Shown here in pieces: positions 51,216 through 58,550 of a DNA stretch of 64,000 bases. Position 1 is the first letter of the stretch. Each line of letters begins with the position of its first letter. The notes under the pieces are model-generated. The model ran no database searches, was not told the DNA's origin, and was given only the letters and a program-made list of their open reading frames with translations. Location: the NCBI RefSeq assembly GCF_001011115.1, contig NZ_CP008874.1:868001-932000 (forward strand), in the 5' to 3' direction. A program made the translations under genes and the position numbers. Source of the DNA: Halanaeroarchaeum sulfurireducens. GTDB lineage: Archaea > Halobacteriota > Halobacteria > Halobacteriales > Halobacteriaceae.

Positions 51216-51668
51216 GTGGTGCCCGTGTTCGGCGTGTGGCGACCTGTCCAGCCGAAGCTCCTTCGCCGCGTCCACGATCGCCTCTCTCGTACCGGCGGTT
51301 GTGAGGCGGTTCGGTACGAACCGTCCCGACGTGACGCCAACGAGGTCGTCGCAGAGATCGACCCCGTCGCGTTCCTCGAACGAGAGTACTCGGCGACGAA
51401 CGCTCGTCTCCGGGTCGAGTTCGATCTGAAGGGTGGGCGTCCACACTACTGGATTCAGTGGTGGGAACCCGATGTCGGCCGTGGATTCGGATGGCACGCT
51501 GACGAGACAGAGCCCGAATATGGCCCTGTTCATCTCCAGATCGAATATCCGGATGGAACGACCACCCGTCAATCAGCCGTCCACGTCGACGATGAACACC
51601 CGTATCGAACGTTCGAACGCCGCCTCACCAGCATTCCAGCGCAACTCGCAGAAGTACCATGGGAATAG
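51216..51668 (+). CDS. Partner protein of HTH module 3 (putative toxin)
   Basis: 150 residues from a GTG at 51216. The core is RLRVEFDLKGGRPHYWIQWW, then GRGFGWHADETEPEYGPVHLQIEY and, near the end, HPYRTFERRL. The W-H-x-D-E and H-x-Q-I pattern and terminal helix match the module 5 partner at 54978, and more loosely the modules at 10276 and 11868. A DUF6516/TumE-like fold is inferred. No catalytic mechanism can be claimed. Confidence 0.72.
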   Translation: MVPVFGVWRPVQPKLLRRVHDRLSRTGGCEAVRYEPSRRDANEVVAEIDPVAFLEREYSATNARLRVEFDLKGGRPHYWIQWWEPDVGRGFGWHADETEPEYGPVHLQIEYPDGTTTRQSAVHVDDEHPYRTFERRLTSIPAQLAEVPWE

Positions 51669-51680
51669 ATCGAGACCACG

Positions 51681-51903
51681 GTGGCAGCCGACGAAGACAC
51701 CAGCCAGTCCCTCGTCGAAATGGCAGGTGTTGGACCGCAGTATCCAATCCTCGTCGATACTGACGGTTCGATCACCGTCGCCAACAGTTCACTCTGGGAC
51801 ATCCTCACGGAGAATATCGGGCTTACCGAGCGCACGACCGCCCCTCGCTCGAATTCTCACATGTGGAGTAACATGTATGGTGCTGGAGAGGGTAGGCATT
51901 CTC
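51681..51903 (+). other. Unassigned short open frame
   Basis: A frame from a GTG at 51681 reads EMAGVGPQYPILVDTDGSITVANSSLWDILTE and continues into the following antitoxin region. The first 50 codons look protein-like, but no family was recognised and it has no good stop of its own. It may be a fragment of another TA gene. Confidence 0.3.
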
Positions 51904-52149
51904 ATGTCAACAAAATGGGGGTCCGAGGAAACCACGGTGAGTGACCGGGGGATGGTGACGATCCCGGCGGAGCTGCGCCGCCACCTCGACATCGAGCCGG
52001 GAGATAAACTCCGCTGGGCGACTGACGAGGATGGCGATCTTGTCGTCGAGGTCGTCCATCAACGAGAGGGCGTCTTCGACGACTTCGAGCCCGTCGATGC
52101 GGGTGAGACGAACGCAGTCCAGGCCGAGAGCAGGTTTGGAGCCGAGTGA
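51904..52149 (+). CDS. vapB: AbrB-type antitoxin
   Basis: 81 residues from the ATG at 51904. The AbrB-like domain is ETTVSDRGMVTIPAELRRHL, then IEPGDKLRWATDEDGDLVVEVV. The C-terminal part with FDDFEPVDAGETNAV is acidic. The stop overlaps the ATG of the PIN gene by one base. Repeats of acatgt lie upstream near 51860-51880. Confidence 0.85.
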   Translation: MSTKWGSEETTVSDRGMVTIPAELRRHLDIEPGDKLRWATDEDGDLVVEVVHQREGVFDDFEPVDAGETNAVQAESRFGAE

Positions 52150-52577
52150 TGGGAGTCGCCCTTCTCGATACCAATGTCGTGTTCGCCAGCGCCAGCGCAC
52201 GGGACGAGTACCACGACCCGGCGTCGGAGATCGTCCACGGCATCGATCACGGTGATCTCCCGGACGCAATCGTCACCGACTACGTGATCGCGGAAACTCT
52301 GAACCTCACCAGGGAACGGTTGAGTCCGCGTGCAGCGAATCAACTGCTCGACCGCCTGATCGAGGGAGCCCACTTCGAGATCGTTCACACGCCGAAAGCG
52401 GACTTCAACGCGGCCCAACCGATATTCCGCCAGCACCCCGCCCTTTCATTCGTCGATTCGACGATCGTGGCCTTCATGGGTCGAGAAGAGATCGTGTATC
52501 TGTACTCATTTGACGGGGATTTCGACGGCATCGAGACCCTCTCGCGTTTGGATTCGGCAGCCAATCCGTTCGATTGA
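52149..52577 (+). CDS. vapC: PIN-domain toxin
   Basis: 142 residues from the ATG at 52149. It has MGVALLDTNVVFAS with the first PIN Asp (7), VIAETLNLTRERL with the conserved Glu, LSFVDSTIVAFM with the third acidic residue, and FDGDFDGIETL near the end. A complete acidic site is present. It is coupled to the AbrB antitoxin, like the 4140-4850 pair but not close to it in sequence. Confidence 0.88.
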   Translation: MGVALLDTNVVFASASARDEYHDPASEIVHGIDHGDLPDAIVTDYVIAETLNLTRERLSPRAANQLLDRLIEGAHFEIVHTPKADFNAAQPIFRQHPALSFVDSTIVAFMGREEIVYLYSFDGDFDGIETLSRLDSAANPFD

Positions 52578-52638
52578 CCGTCGCTCTCTGCAACAGGTTT
52601 GAATTTGCAAATCGCCCCGGGAGCAAGCCCCGTAACAG

Positions 52639-53214
52639 CTACCGTGATTCGTCGAGACGTCGAAGCAATTGCATGACGGAGGGACTGTTCTCCCAGCTCC
52701 GATGTGAGCCGATCGTCGTGATAAGCGTTCGAGCCGCCTCGTGGCTCAGATACCCATTCCGAGCGTAGTCGACGATGAGCCGCGGCGTCGGGACGATCCG
52801 TGGGCCCTGCAGCACGGCGTGGATGAGTGGGAAATTCGTTCCGCCGAACTCGTCGGTGAGAATCCCGTCGACGCCACGCGCGTTCGCGAGGACGATGCCA
52901 TCAGTTTCGCCGTCATCGAGGCCGAACGTCGGTCTCGCGTCCGGGGTGTCGTCGCGTTTGTAGGGGTTCTCGACCGTGTAGTGGTCACGGGCCGCGAGGA
53001 CGTTGCTGGCAGCCGCGGCGTGGATGTCCTGATACTGCGTGATGTCGCGGAGTTCTGTGACTACTTCTGGAGGGACGACCACGTCACACGACGTAAGCAG
53101 ATACTGAAAGGGGTCGGGAACATCGGTACCGACGGCCGCATCCGCACGAGGCACTGCGATACTGACGAGTGCGCTGGTGTCGGCGACGACCGTTCGTAGT
53201 CGCCAGCCGCTCAT
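52639..53214 (-). CDS. PIN-domain toxin (DUF3368-like)
   Basis: 191 residues. It has VVADTSALVSIAV (first Asp about 12), PPEVVTELRDITQY with the conserved Glu, LDDGETDGIVLANA and GILTDEFGG with late acidic residues. It overlaps the RHH antitoxin by 4 bases. The arrangement is the same as at 13140-13938, on the opposite strand. The final 30 residues (SPSVMQLLRRLDESR) form a helix. RNase activity is inferred. Confidence 0.85.
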   Translation of the reverse strand: MSGWRLRTVVADTSALVSIAVPRADAAVGTDVPDPFQYLLTSCDVVVPPEVVTELRDITQYQDIHAAAASNVLAARDHYTVENPYKRDDTPDARPTFGLDDGETDGIVLANARGVDGILTDEFGGTNFPLIHAVLQGPRIVPTPRLIVDYARNGYLSHEAARTLITTIGSHRSWENSPSVMQLLRRLDESR

Positions 53215-53579
53215 CGCTCGTCGTCGGCTGCGGTCTCGACCGCGGTCGCGTCGCCATCGTAGACGTCGACGTCGTCGGGGGCAGCGAGATCGAGTGGCTC
53301 GTCCGCAAGATCCGCTTTGAGAAGACGGAGGCGCTGGGCGGTCTCGGCGCCCACCAGTTGCTTGACCGCCTCGAACTCGAGTTGGTCGTCGTAGTACTTC
53401 GTCGCAACCAATTCCTGGAACGTTTCGCTATCGGCAGTGTCTTCGATGTACTCCCGAATCGCCTCAACAAGCAGATCCGTCCGATCCGTATCGTAAAGCT
53501 CCGCGATTGCGTCCAGCCGGTCGACCAGATACTCCGGTGACTGAAAGTGGACCCGTCGCGGATCGTCGGTTGCGCTCAT
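53211..53579 (-). CDS. Ribbon-helix-helix antitoxin
   Basis: 122 residues from the ATG at 53579. The RHH is RVHFQSPEYLVDRLDAIAEL, DRTDLLVEAIREYIED, followed by FQELVATKYYDDQLEFEAVKQLVG and an acidic tail. The ATG is preceded directly by a perfect TATGTGCA/TGCACATA inverted repeat. The longer open frame from 53681 passes through that operator and is rejected. Confidence 0.85.
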   Translation of the reverse strand: MSATDDPRRVHFQSPEYLVDRLDAIAELYDTDRTDLLVEAIREYIEDTADSETFQELVATKYYDDQLEFEAVKQLVGAETAQRLRLLKADLADEPLDLAAPDDVDVYDGDATAVETAADDER

Positions 53580-53581
53580 AC

Positions 53582-53602
53582 TATGTGCAAGTTCTGCACA
53601 TA
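53582..53602 (-). promoter_or_regulatory. Perfect inverted-repeat operator of RHH/PIN pair
   Basis: TATGTGCA-AGTTC-TGCACATA has 8-bp perfect arms, 2 bases before the antitoxin start. Further half-sites TGCACA and TGCACAT occur at 53620-53642. The site is typical of a ribbon-helix-helix dimer pair. Confidence 0.65.
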
Positions 53603-53714
53603 GGTTGATAACGGTTTCGGTGCATGCACAGACCTTGCACATCAACGTCCATGAATGTGTCCTGGGTTGATATTCACTCACCCCTGAAGGGGTTGGGCTT
53701 CCGCTCGCTACGTG

Positions 53715-54047
53715 TCATTCCTCGGTCGGGGGTACGAGATACGTTCCAAGAGCGTCGACGACGGTCTGGACGAACGACTCCTCGAGGCGGCCCTGCCGTC
53801 GAACAATCGCGGCATGCTTCGGCGACGCGACTGCCCACGGCGAGGCGTAACTCCGGCGTGCCATTTCGTCCGCAACCCAGTCGGCGTCTTCGGGAATCCC
53901 CCATCGTGGGGTTGTCGCTAGTGTGACCGTCATGTACTCCTCACCACCGAATGGGTGCGTGTCGTTTTGAGGAGCAGCCATGGACGGGTTCTCACCCGAC
54001 TTGAACTGATCCGGTCCCCAGACGAGATCCCAGCGCCGATAGCTCAC
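53715..54047 (-). CDS. PemK/MazF-like toxin with a locally altered core
   Basis: 110 residues. It begins SYRRWDLVWGPDQFKSGENP and has NDTHPFGGEEYMTVTLATTP, the PemK-type beta-barrel pattern, and a C-terminal AIVRRQGRLEESFVQTVVDAL. Compared with the remnant at 49851, residues RPWLIL are replaced by SMAAP because of two compensating small deletions, which leave the frame open overall. A four-base gap separates it from the upstream gene. Activity is uncertain because the altered segment is in the strand that is normally conserved. Confidence 0.78.
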   Translation of the reverse strand: MSYRRWDLVWGPDQFKSGENPSMAAPQNDTHPFGGEEYMTVTLATTPRWGIPEDADWVADEMARRSYASPWAVASPKHAAIVRRQGRLEESFVQTVVDALGTYLVPPTEE

Positions 54048-54051
54048 TCAG

Positions 54052-54282
54052 TCACCGATCGTCGAGACGATCCCGAGCGGCCCCAAATCGGACGGGATCC
54101 GTCTCGCCAGCCCCTGCCATCTCGTTTGCCGATTGCAGCTGTGAATTGATGAGACGATTTTGCTGATGTGACCAGTCACTGTCGTCGTGCGTACGGACGT
54201 ACTCGGCCCACTGCTTGATCATGGCACGGCGTCGCTCCGTGTTCCGGCGTTGATCGTCCTCAAACTGTTTTGAGTTCAGCAT
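54052..54282 (-). CDS. Probable antitoxin of the PemK-like pair
   Basis: 76 residues, highly charged and helical: KQFEDDQRRNTERRRAMIKQ, WAEYVRTHDDSDWSHQQNRL and SQLQSANEMAGAGETDPVRF. It has no HTH. It precedes the PemK-like gene by four bases, which is the antitoxin position. I did not recognise a family. Confidence 0.68.
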   Translation of the reverse strand: MLNSKQFEDDQRRNTERRRAMIKQWAEYVRTHDDSDWSHQQNRLINSQLQSANEMAGAGETDPVRFGAARDRLDDR

Positions 54283-54414
54283 AGTAGTCCTCGACTCCGA
54301 GTTCCGTGACGTACGCTTCGAGGTGCACCGTGTTAAATCGGTTCTCGAACGTCACGTCTCGTATATCTGAGACCCACCCATAACTATAATAGGGTGAAGA
54401 GTCTACTATCGGAT
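54283..54414 (-). other. Possible gene remnant and promoter of module 5
   Basis: The minus strand reads VTFENRFNTVHLEAYVTELG and VEDYYAELKTV down to 54260, overlapping the antitoxin start. It looks coding but has no start of its own distinct from the divergent HTH gene. On the plus strand an AT-rich ctataatag lies about 25 bases before the HTH ATG at 54415. Confidence 0.35.
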
Positions 54415-54972
54415 ATGACAGACCAGGGTCTCGCATCGTGGACAACGGACTTGACGGCTCGCGAACGGATCAGAGAGATCGCAACGACACTCACCGAACC
54501 GCGATCCGTCGAGTGGGTGCGCGACCAGGCGCAGGTCTCCTCCTGGCAGACCGCCAAAGACGAGTTGGAGATGCTCGTCGACTTCGGGCAAGTCCACGCG
54601 ATCGAAGGTGACGACGGGAACACGAAGTACGCGCCAAACTACCAGCTGCGCTACTTCAACGAAGTGACCGAGTTGATCAACGATCACACGCGCGAGGAAC
54701 TGCGCGAAGAGATTGCCACGATTCAAGAGACGATCGACGAATGGAAGCGTGAATTCGATGTCGAATCCCGAGACGAACTCGAATCGACGCTGGCCGATGG
54801 CGATCTCACCAGTGAGGCTGTTCGGGACCGCAACAGCGTCCTCCGTCAGTGGGAACGTCACGAGGACAACAAACGGCTCCTCAAACACGCCCTCGAACTC
54901 TACGACGATGCTCGGTCGCTCTATCCGGGAGCAAACGGATCTTCGACTGCCTCGGTCTCACTCACACAGTAG
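54415..54972 (+). CDS. HTH regulator/antitoxin of module 5 (DUF7342-like)
   Basis: 185 residues from the ATG at 54415 (MTDQGLASWTTDLTARERI). The HTH is EPRSVEWVRDQAQVSSWQTAKDELEMLVDFG; next is TREELREEIATIQETIDEWKREFDVESRDELESTLA, closely parallel to the protein at 50688. The C-terminus has LELYDDARSLYP. The partner gene starts 5 bases downstream. Confidence 0.8.
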   Translation: MTDQGLASWTTDLTARERIREIATTLTEPRSVEWVRDQAQVSSWQTAKDELEMLVDFGQVHAIEGDDGNTKYAPNYQLRYFNEVTELINDHTREELREEIATIQETIDEWKREFDVESRDELESTLADGDLTSEAVRDRNSVLRQWERHEDNKRLLKHALELYDDARSLYPGANGSSTASVSLTQ

Positions 54973-54977
54973 CCCCG

Positions 54978-55484
54978 ATGATCTTCCTCGCCAATCGGGC
55001 GAATCTCGATACACGAACGCTCCTCACTCGACTCCACAACAAACTCCAGACCCTGGCCACTGACGAGACATCGCCGATCGAACAGGTCTGGTATCACACC
55101 TCAAAAGGGAACAAAATCGGCGTCCGGACGACGATGACCCCTGCCGTGTTCCTCGGGACGTCCTACCCTGTCGATGAAGCCGAGCTTCAGGTCTCCTTCG
55201 ATTTTCCCGCGGACGCCGCTTACGATCAGTATTCCCTTCAGTGGGTCGAGTCAGCGCGTGACCTCATGCTTGGCTGGCATCAGGACGAAACCCACATGGA
55301 TCTCGGAGAGTGTCATTTTCAAATCGATTACGACGGGGGGACAGTACAACGAGAGCGTGCGGAATTTCTCGACGTTCATCCGCTCAATGTCTTCGATCGA
55401 CGAATCGATGATCTCGTGGATATCCTCGATGTGCTCGAATGGGATGAGGACATCCCACGCGTCTCGAAGGAAGACGTTCGGTAA
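54978..55484 (+). CDS. Partner protein of HTH module 5 (putative toxin)
   Basis: 168 residues from the ATG at 54978. The core is AELQVSFDFPADAAYDQYSL, QWVESARDLMLGWHQDETHM and DLGECHFQIDYDGG, followed by HPLNVFDRRIDDLVDILD. It shares W-H-x-D-E-T and H-x-Q-I with the module 3 partner. Five such pairs in one window indicate a genuine family. The toxin role is an inference. Confidence 0.72.
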   Translation: MIFLANRANLDTRTLLTRLHNKLQTLATDETSPIEQVWYHTSKGNKIGVRTTMTPAVFLGTSYPVDEAELQVSFDFPADAAYDQYSLQWVESARDLMLGWHQDETHMDLGECHFQIDYDGGTVQRERAEFLDVHPLNVFDRRIDDLVDILDVLEWDEDIPRVSKEDVR

Positions 55485-55720
55485 TCCAAATCGATAAATC
55501 CCGCCCATTTTTGGAATTCTTGGCTTGACAACGATTAAGCGTATTTAGCTGAAAGTAGGCGCTAAGCTCCCTTCCTCAGCGAGCGCCGACCGAACGGGAG
55601 GGGCGAGCAGGGAGGGGATACAGCGCCGCACAGTTCTCATATACGATTCGGTGGCAATCCCACAGGCCCACGCAATCACAACGTTTTTGCAGTAGGGTAG
55701 CACAGTATTGGCTGAACCCA

Positions 55721-56125
55721 ATGGAGTACGACCTCGACTCGGGAGCGCACTCGACGTATTCCCTGCACTACCACCTGATACTCACCACCAAGTATCGGCG
55801 CGGAGTGCTAACCGAGGAGCGAACCCAATTCATTCACGAGGTCATCAGCGGGTTCACGGACAACTACGGTGTCGAACTGACGAACCTCGACGGCGAGGAC
55901 GACCACGTACACATCCTCTTTCGAACGAAACCAACCACAGACCTCGTGAAGTTCATCAACACGGCCAAGGGCGCGACCGCCCGCCGTATCCGCAACGAGT
56001 ACGCGGACGAACTCAAGACCGAACTGTGGGGCGACTCGTTCTGGAACGACTCGTACTGCCTTATCTCGACGGGGCAGGTGTCGCTGGATGTGCTGAAACA
56101 GTACGTAGAGGACCAACGCGAGTAG
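55721..56125 (+). CDS. tnpA: TnpA, Y1 HUH transposase (IS200/IS605)
   Basis: 134 residues, full length for the family. The HUH motif is DDHVHILF (about 60-67), and the catalytic Tyr lies in KQYVEDQ (YxxxQ, Tyr about 127). It cuts and joins single strands at the element ends by recognising hairpins. The tnpB start codon is 1 base after its stop. It could act in trans on the tnpB-only relative at 5509-6902, which has similar ends. Confidence 0.92.
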   Translation: MEYDLDSGAHSTYSLHYHLILTTKYRRGVLTEERTQFIHEVISGFTDNYGVELTNLDGEDDHVHILFRTKPTTDLVKFINTAKGATARRIRNEYADELKTELWGDSFWNDSYCLISTGQVSLDVLKQYVEDQRE

Positions 56126-56126
56126 A

Positions 56127-57368
56127 ATGTACTACGCCTACAAGTACCGTCTCAAGCCGTCCGACGCCCACCGTGAGGAGTTGGACCGCCACCGAGACAT
56201 TTGTAGGCAACTGTACAACCACACGCTCTACCGTCTCAACGAGTACCAAGACGAACACGGTGAACTGCCGTCCATGACCACTCTGCGGTCGGAACTCCCC
56301 GATCTCAAGAAGTGGTGGGACGGCCTCTCGGACGTGTACTCGAAGGTTCTCCAAACCGTCGTTGAACGGCTGTTCGACAACCTCAAAGGACTCTCCAAAC
56401 TCAAGGATAACGGCTACGGAGTCGGTCAACTCAAGTGGAAGCCGCCACGCGAGTACAGGAGTTTCACGTACAGTCAGTCTGGCTTCAAGCTCGACAAGAA
56501 GGGCGGTCAGACTGTACTGTCACTCTCGAAACTCGCGGACATACCGATTCGGCTCCACCGCGCCATCCCCGACGACGCGAAGCTCAAACAGGTCACGGTC
56601 AAGAAGGAACCGACGGGCGAGTGGTTCGCCACCTTCGGCGTCGAAATCGACCACGAACCGCCCGAACCGCCTGAGAATCCCAAGAAGTGCGTCGGCATCG
56701 ACGTGGGGATTCTCAAGTACGCCCACGATACGGACGGCACGGCGGTCGGGTCGCTCGACCTCTCAGACGAACGGGACCGACTGGAACGAGAGCAACGGAA
56801 GCTTTCGCGCAAGCAACACGGGTCGAACAACTACGAGAAGCAACAACAGCGCGTTGCGGAGTGTCACGCCGACCTCCGACGGAAACGCCGCGACTTTCTC
56901 CACAAGCTCTCGGCGTACTACGCTCAGGAGTACGACTTCGTGGCGGTCGAAGACCTGAACGTGAAGGGGATGATGGAATCGCCGTCGAACAGCCGCAACA
57001 CGGCGTCGGCGGCGTGGCGAACGTTCCTCTTGTTGCTCGAATACAAGTGCGACCGTGAAGGAACGCATTTCGTCGCGGTCAACCCGAGAGGGACGACGAA
57101 AGAGTGTGCGGCGTGCGGCGTCTCGACGGAGAAGCCGTTGTGGGTCCGTGAACATTCCTGTCCCGCCTGCGGGTTTGAGGCGGACAGGGACGCGAACGCG
57201 GCGTGGAACATCCTTTCTCGCGGTATCAACGATGTAGGAGTGGGACACTCCGAAGAAACGCCTGTGGAGACTGCGCTCCCTGTGGACACCTCCGTGTCTG
57301 CAAAGCGCGTCGTTGAATCAGGAAGCCCTACCCTCAAGGAGCGAACGGCGTCAGCCGTGAGCGAGTAG
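56127..57368 (+). CDS. tnpB: TnpB RNA-guided endonuclease (IS605 type)
   Basis: 413 residues. It has CVGIDVGILKYAHD (first Asp), FVAVEDLNVKGM with the canonical Glu, and EADRDANAAWNIL (final Asp); the zinc ribbon is CAACG and CPACG. The catalytic set is complete, in contrast to the proteins at 19597 and 60775. The C-terminal residues (SPTLKERTASAVSE) are encoded through the right end. It is accompanied by tnpA. Confidence 0.92.
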   Translation: MYYAYKYRLKPSDAHREELDRHRDICRQLYNHTLYRLNEYQDEHGELPSMTTLRSELPDLKKWWDGLSDVYSKVLQTVVERLFDNLKGLSKLKDNGYGVGQLKWKPPREYRSFTYSQSGFKLDKKGGQTVLSLSKLADIPIRLHRAIPDDAKLKQVTVKKEPTGEWFATFGVEIDHEPPEPPENPKKCVGIDVGILKYAHDTDGTAVGSLDLSDERDRLEREQRKLSRKQHGSNNYEKQQQRVAECHADLRRKRRDFLHKLSAYYAQEYDFVAVEDLNVKGMMESPSNSRNTASAAWRTFLLLLEYKCDREGTHFVAVNPRGTTKECAACGVSTEKPLWVREHSCPACGFEADRDANAAWNILSRGINDVGVGHSEETPVETALPVDTSVSAKRVVESGSPTLKERTASAVSE

Positions 57369-57401
57369 GGTAGGGTAGTTCACCTCGTACCGTGACACAC
57401 G

Positions 57402-57884
57402 ATGGCAACGGATCAAACGCGGACGGTCGACGATGCCCCGGACGATCCGGCAGATCTGCTGCCCGAGGAGAGCGTCCTCGATCTCGATGAGTACCTCGAT
57501 ATGCACGCCGCTGTGGGCCATCGCACCCGCTATGAAATTCTCTATCGACTCGTTCACCGGAATGAGATGAGTCCGAAGGAACTCGAGGACGCCCTCGAAA
57601 TTGACGATAGCACGCTCCACTACCACCTCAACAAACTCGTCGATGTCGGCCTCGTCGAAAAGCGCCAGCGCACGGAGCGCGGACAGGACGGGCTGTACAC
57701 GTACTATCGGGCGACCGTGTTCGGTGAGGTGACGCTCACCGACGGGGTCGACGAGCTAATCCGCGGTGAGCAGTCATTCGAAGCGATGTACAACAGTTCA
57801 AGCAAAAAACGGGAGATTCAGGCGTCTAACGCCCTCAATTCGACGAACTCATTCAAGCGCGTCTCGAAGCGAATCGGACAGTAA
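57402..57884 (+). CDS. ArsR-type winged HTH transcription regulator
   Basis: 160 residues. It has DLDEYLDMHAAVGHRTRYEI, LYRLVHRNEMSPKELEDAL and DSTLHYHLNKLVDVGLVEKR, a standard ArsR/HTH_20 fold, and a beta wing with GLYTYYRATVFGEV. The N-terminal 28 residues are acidic. It begins about 20 bases after the IS605 right end, so its native promoter may have been replaced. It overlaps the 3' end of the convergent gene by 36 bases. Confidence 0.85.
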   Translation: MATDQTRTVDDAPDDPADLLPEESVLDLDEYLDMHAAVGHRTRYEILYRLVHRNEMSPKELEDALEIDDSTLHYHLNKLVDVGLVEKRQRTERGQDGLYTYYRATVFGEVTLTDGVDELIRGEQSFEAMYNSSSKKREIQASNALNSTNSFKRVSKRIGQ

Positions 57885-58439
57885 CGATCCCGGCTTTTCC
57901 GCGTGGAAGACCACGGATTCGTAGGCCTCGTCGACGTGTTTCTGAACGGCCGGGTCGTCGATGGTCTCGGATACTCCCTCGACCTCGGACAGCAACGACT
58001 GCAGCTCGTCGTCCGCATCGAGGAGGTCTGCGGCCACCGCCAGCTCCTTGATCGCCTTCCCCGCCGCGCGTCGCACCCGTCCATCGTCGTCGACGAGCGC
58101 CTCGAGGTAGAAATCGCGGAGCAGCCGCCGGTGCCGGGCGGCGTCGTCGAGCGACCAGTCGCCCGGCAGCTTCGCGTCTGTAATCTCGTCACCGACGGCC
58201 CGATACCCGAGTCCGGGGTACAGCGCCGACAGAAAGCGGACGACCGACTGGCGCCGGTAGCCGTCGTCGGTCTCGAAGCAGTCGCGACACCGCTCGAAAC
58301 ACGGGTCGAACAGGGCCGCCCGGTCCTCGATGTCCATGTCCTCGACCGCGTTGATGGCGCGATTCACGCGCTCGGTCTCGCCCGAGGACAGCGCCGCGGC
58401 GAACGCGTCTGGAGTCCGGTCCATGGTTGGGCGTTCCAT
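57849..58439 (-). CDS. Conserved haloarchaeal helical (HEAT-like) protein
   Basis: 196 residues from the ATG at 58439 (58424 is possible). It is helical with regularly spaced Arg and Ala: RAINAVEDMDIEDRAALFDPCFERCRDCFE, RQSVVRFLSALYPGL, DGRVRRAAGKAIKELAVAA, which suggests HEAT-type repeats. I did not recognise a specific function. It is convergent with the HTH gene, overlapping at the 3' end. The ORF start at 58703 is rejected as it runs into the DUF4330 gene. Confidence 0.75.
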   Translation of the reverse strand: MERPTMDRTPDAFAAALSSGETERVNRAINAVEDMDIEDRAALFDPCFERCRDCFETDDGYRRQSVVRFLSALYPGLGYRAVGDEITDAKLPGDWSLDDAARHRRLLRDFYLEALVDDDGRVRRAAGKAIKELAVAADLLDADDELQSLLSEVEGVSETIDDPAVQKHVDEAYESVVFHAEKPGSLLSDSLRDALE

Positions 58440-58550
58440 GACGACACGGGTAACTTCTCGGACTACCCGCAGCGGAAGCCGCTTTGAGTGAATGAGCACT
58501 CCCAGAACCAAATCGTTATCACGACAGCATGAAACGTACCATGCAAACAG

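Larger units (their letters stand above)
55545..57380 (+). mobile_element. IS200/IS605 element with tnpA and tnpB
   Basis: Both genes are on the plus strand. The left end (about 55545-55715) has a GC-rich foldable region with gctcccttcctcagcgagcg and agggagggg, and the right end (about 57325-57380) has gccctaccctcaagg and tagggtagggtagtt. These ends resemble the reverse complement of the element at 5509-6902, so the two are related. The exact left boundary could not be fixed. Confidence 0.78.
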
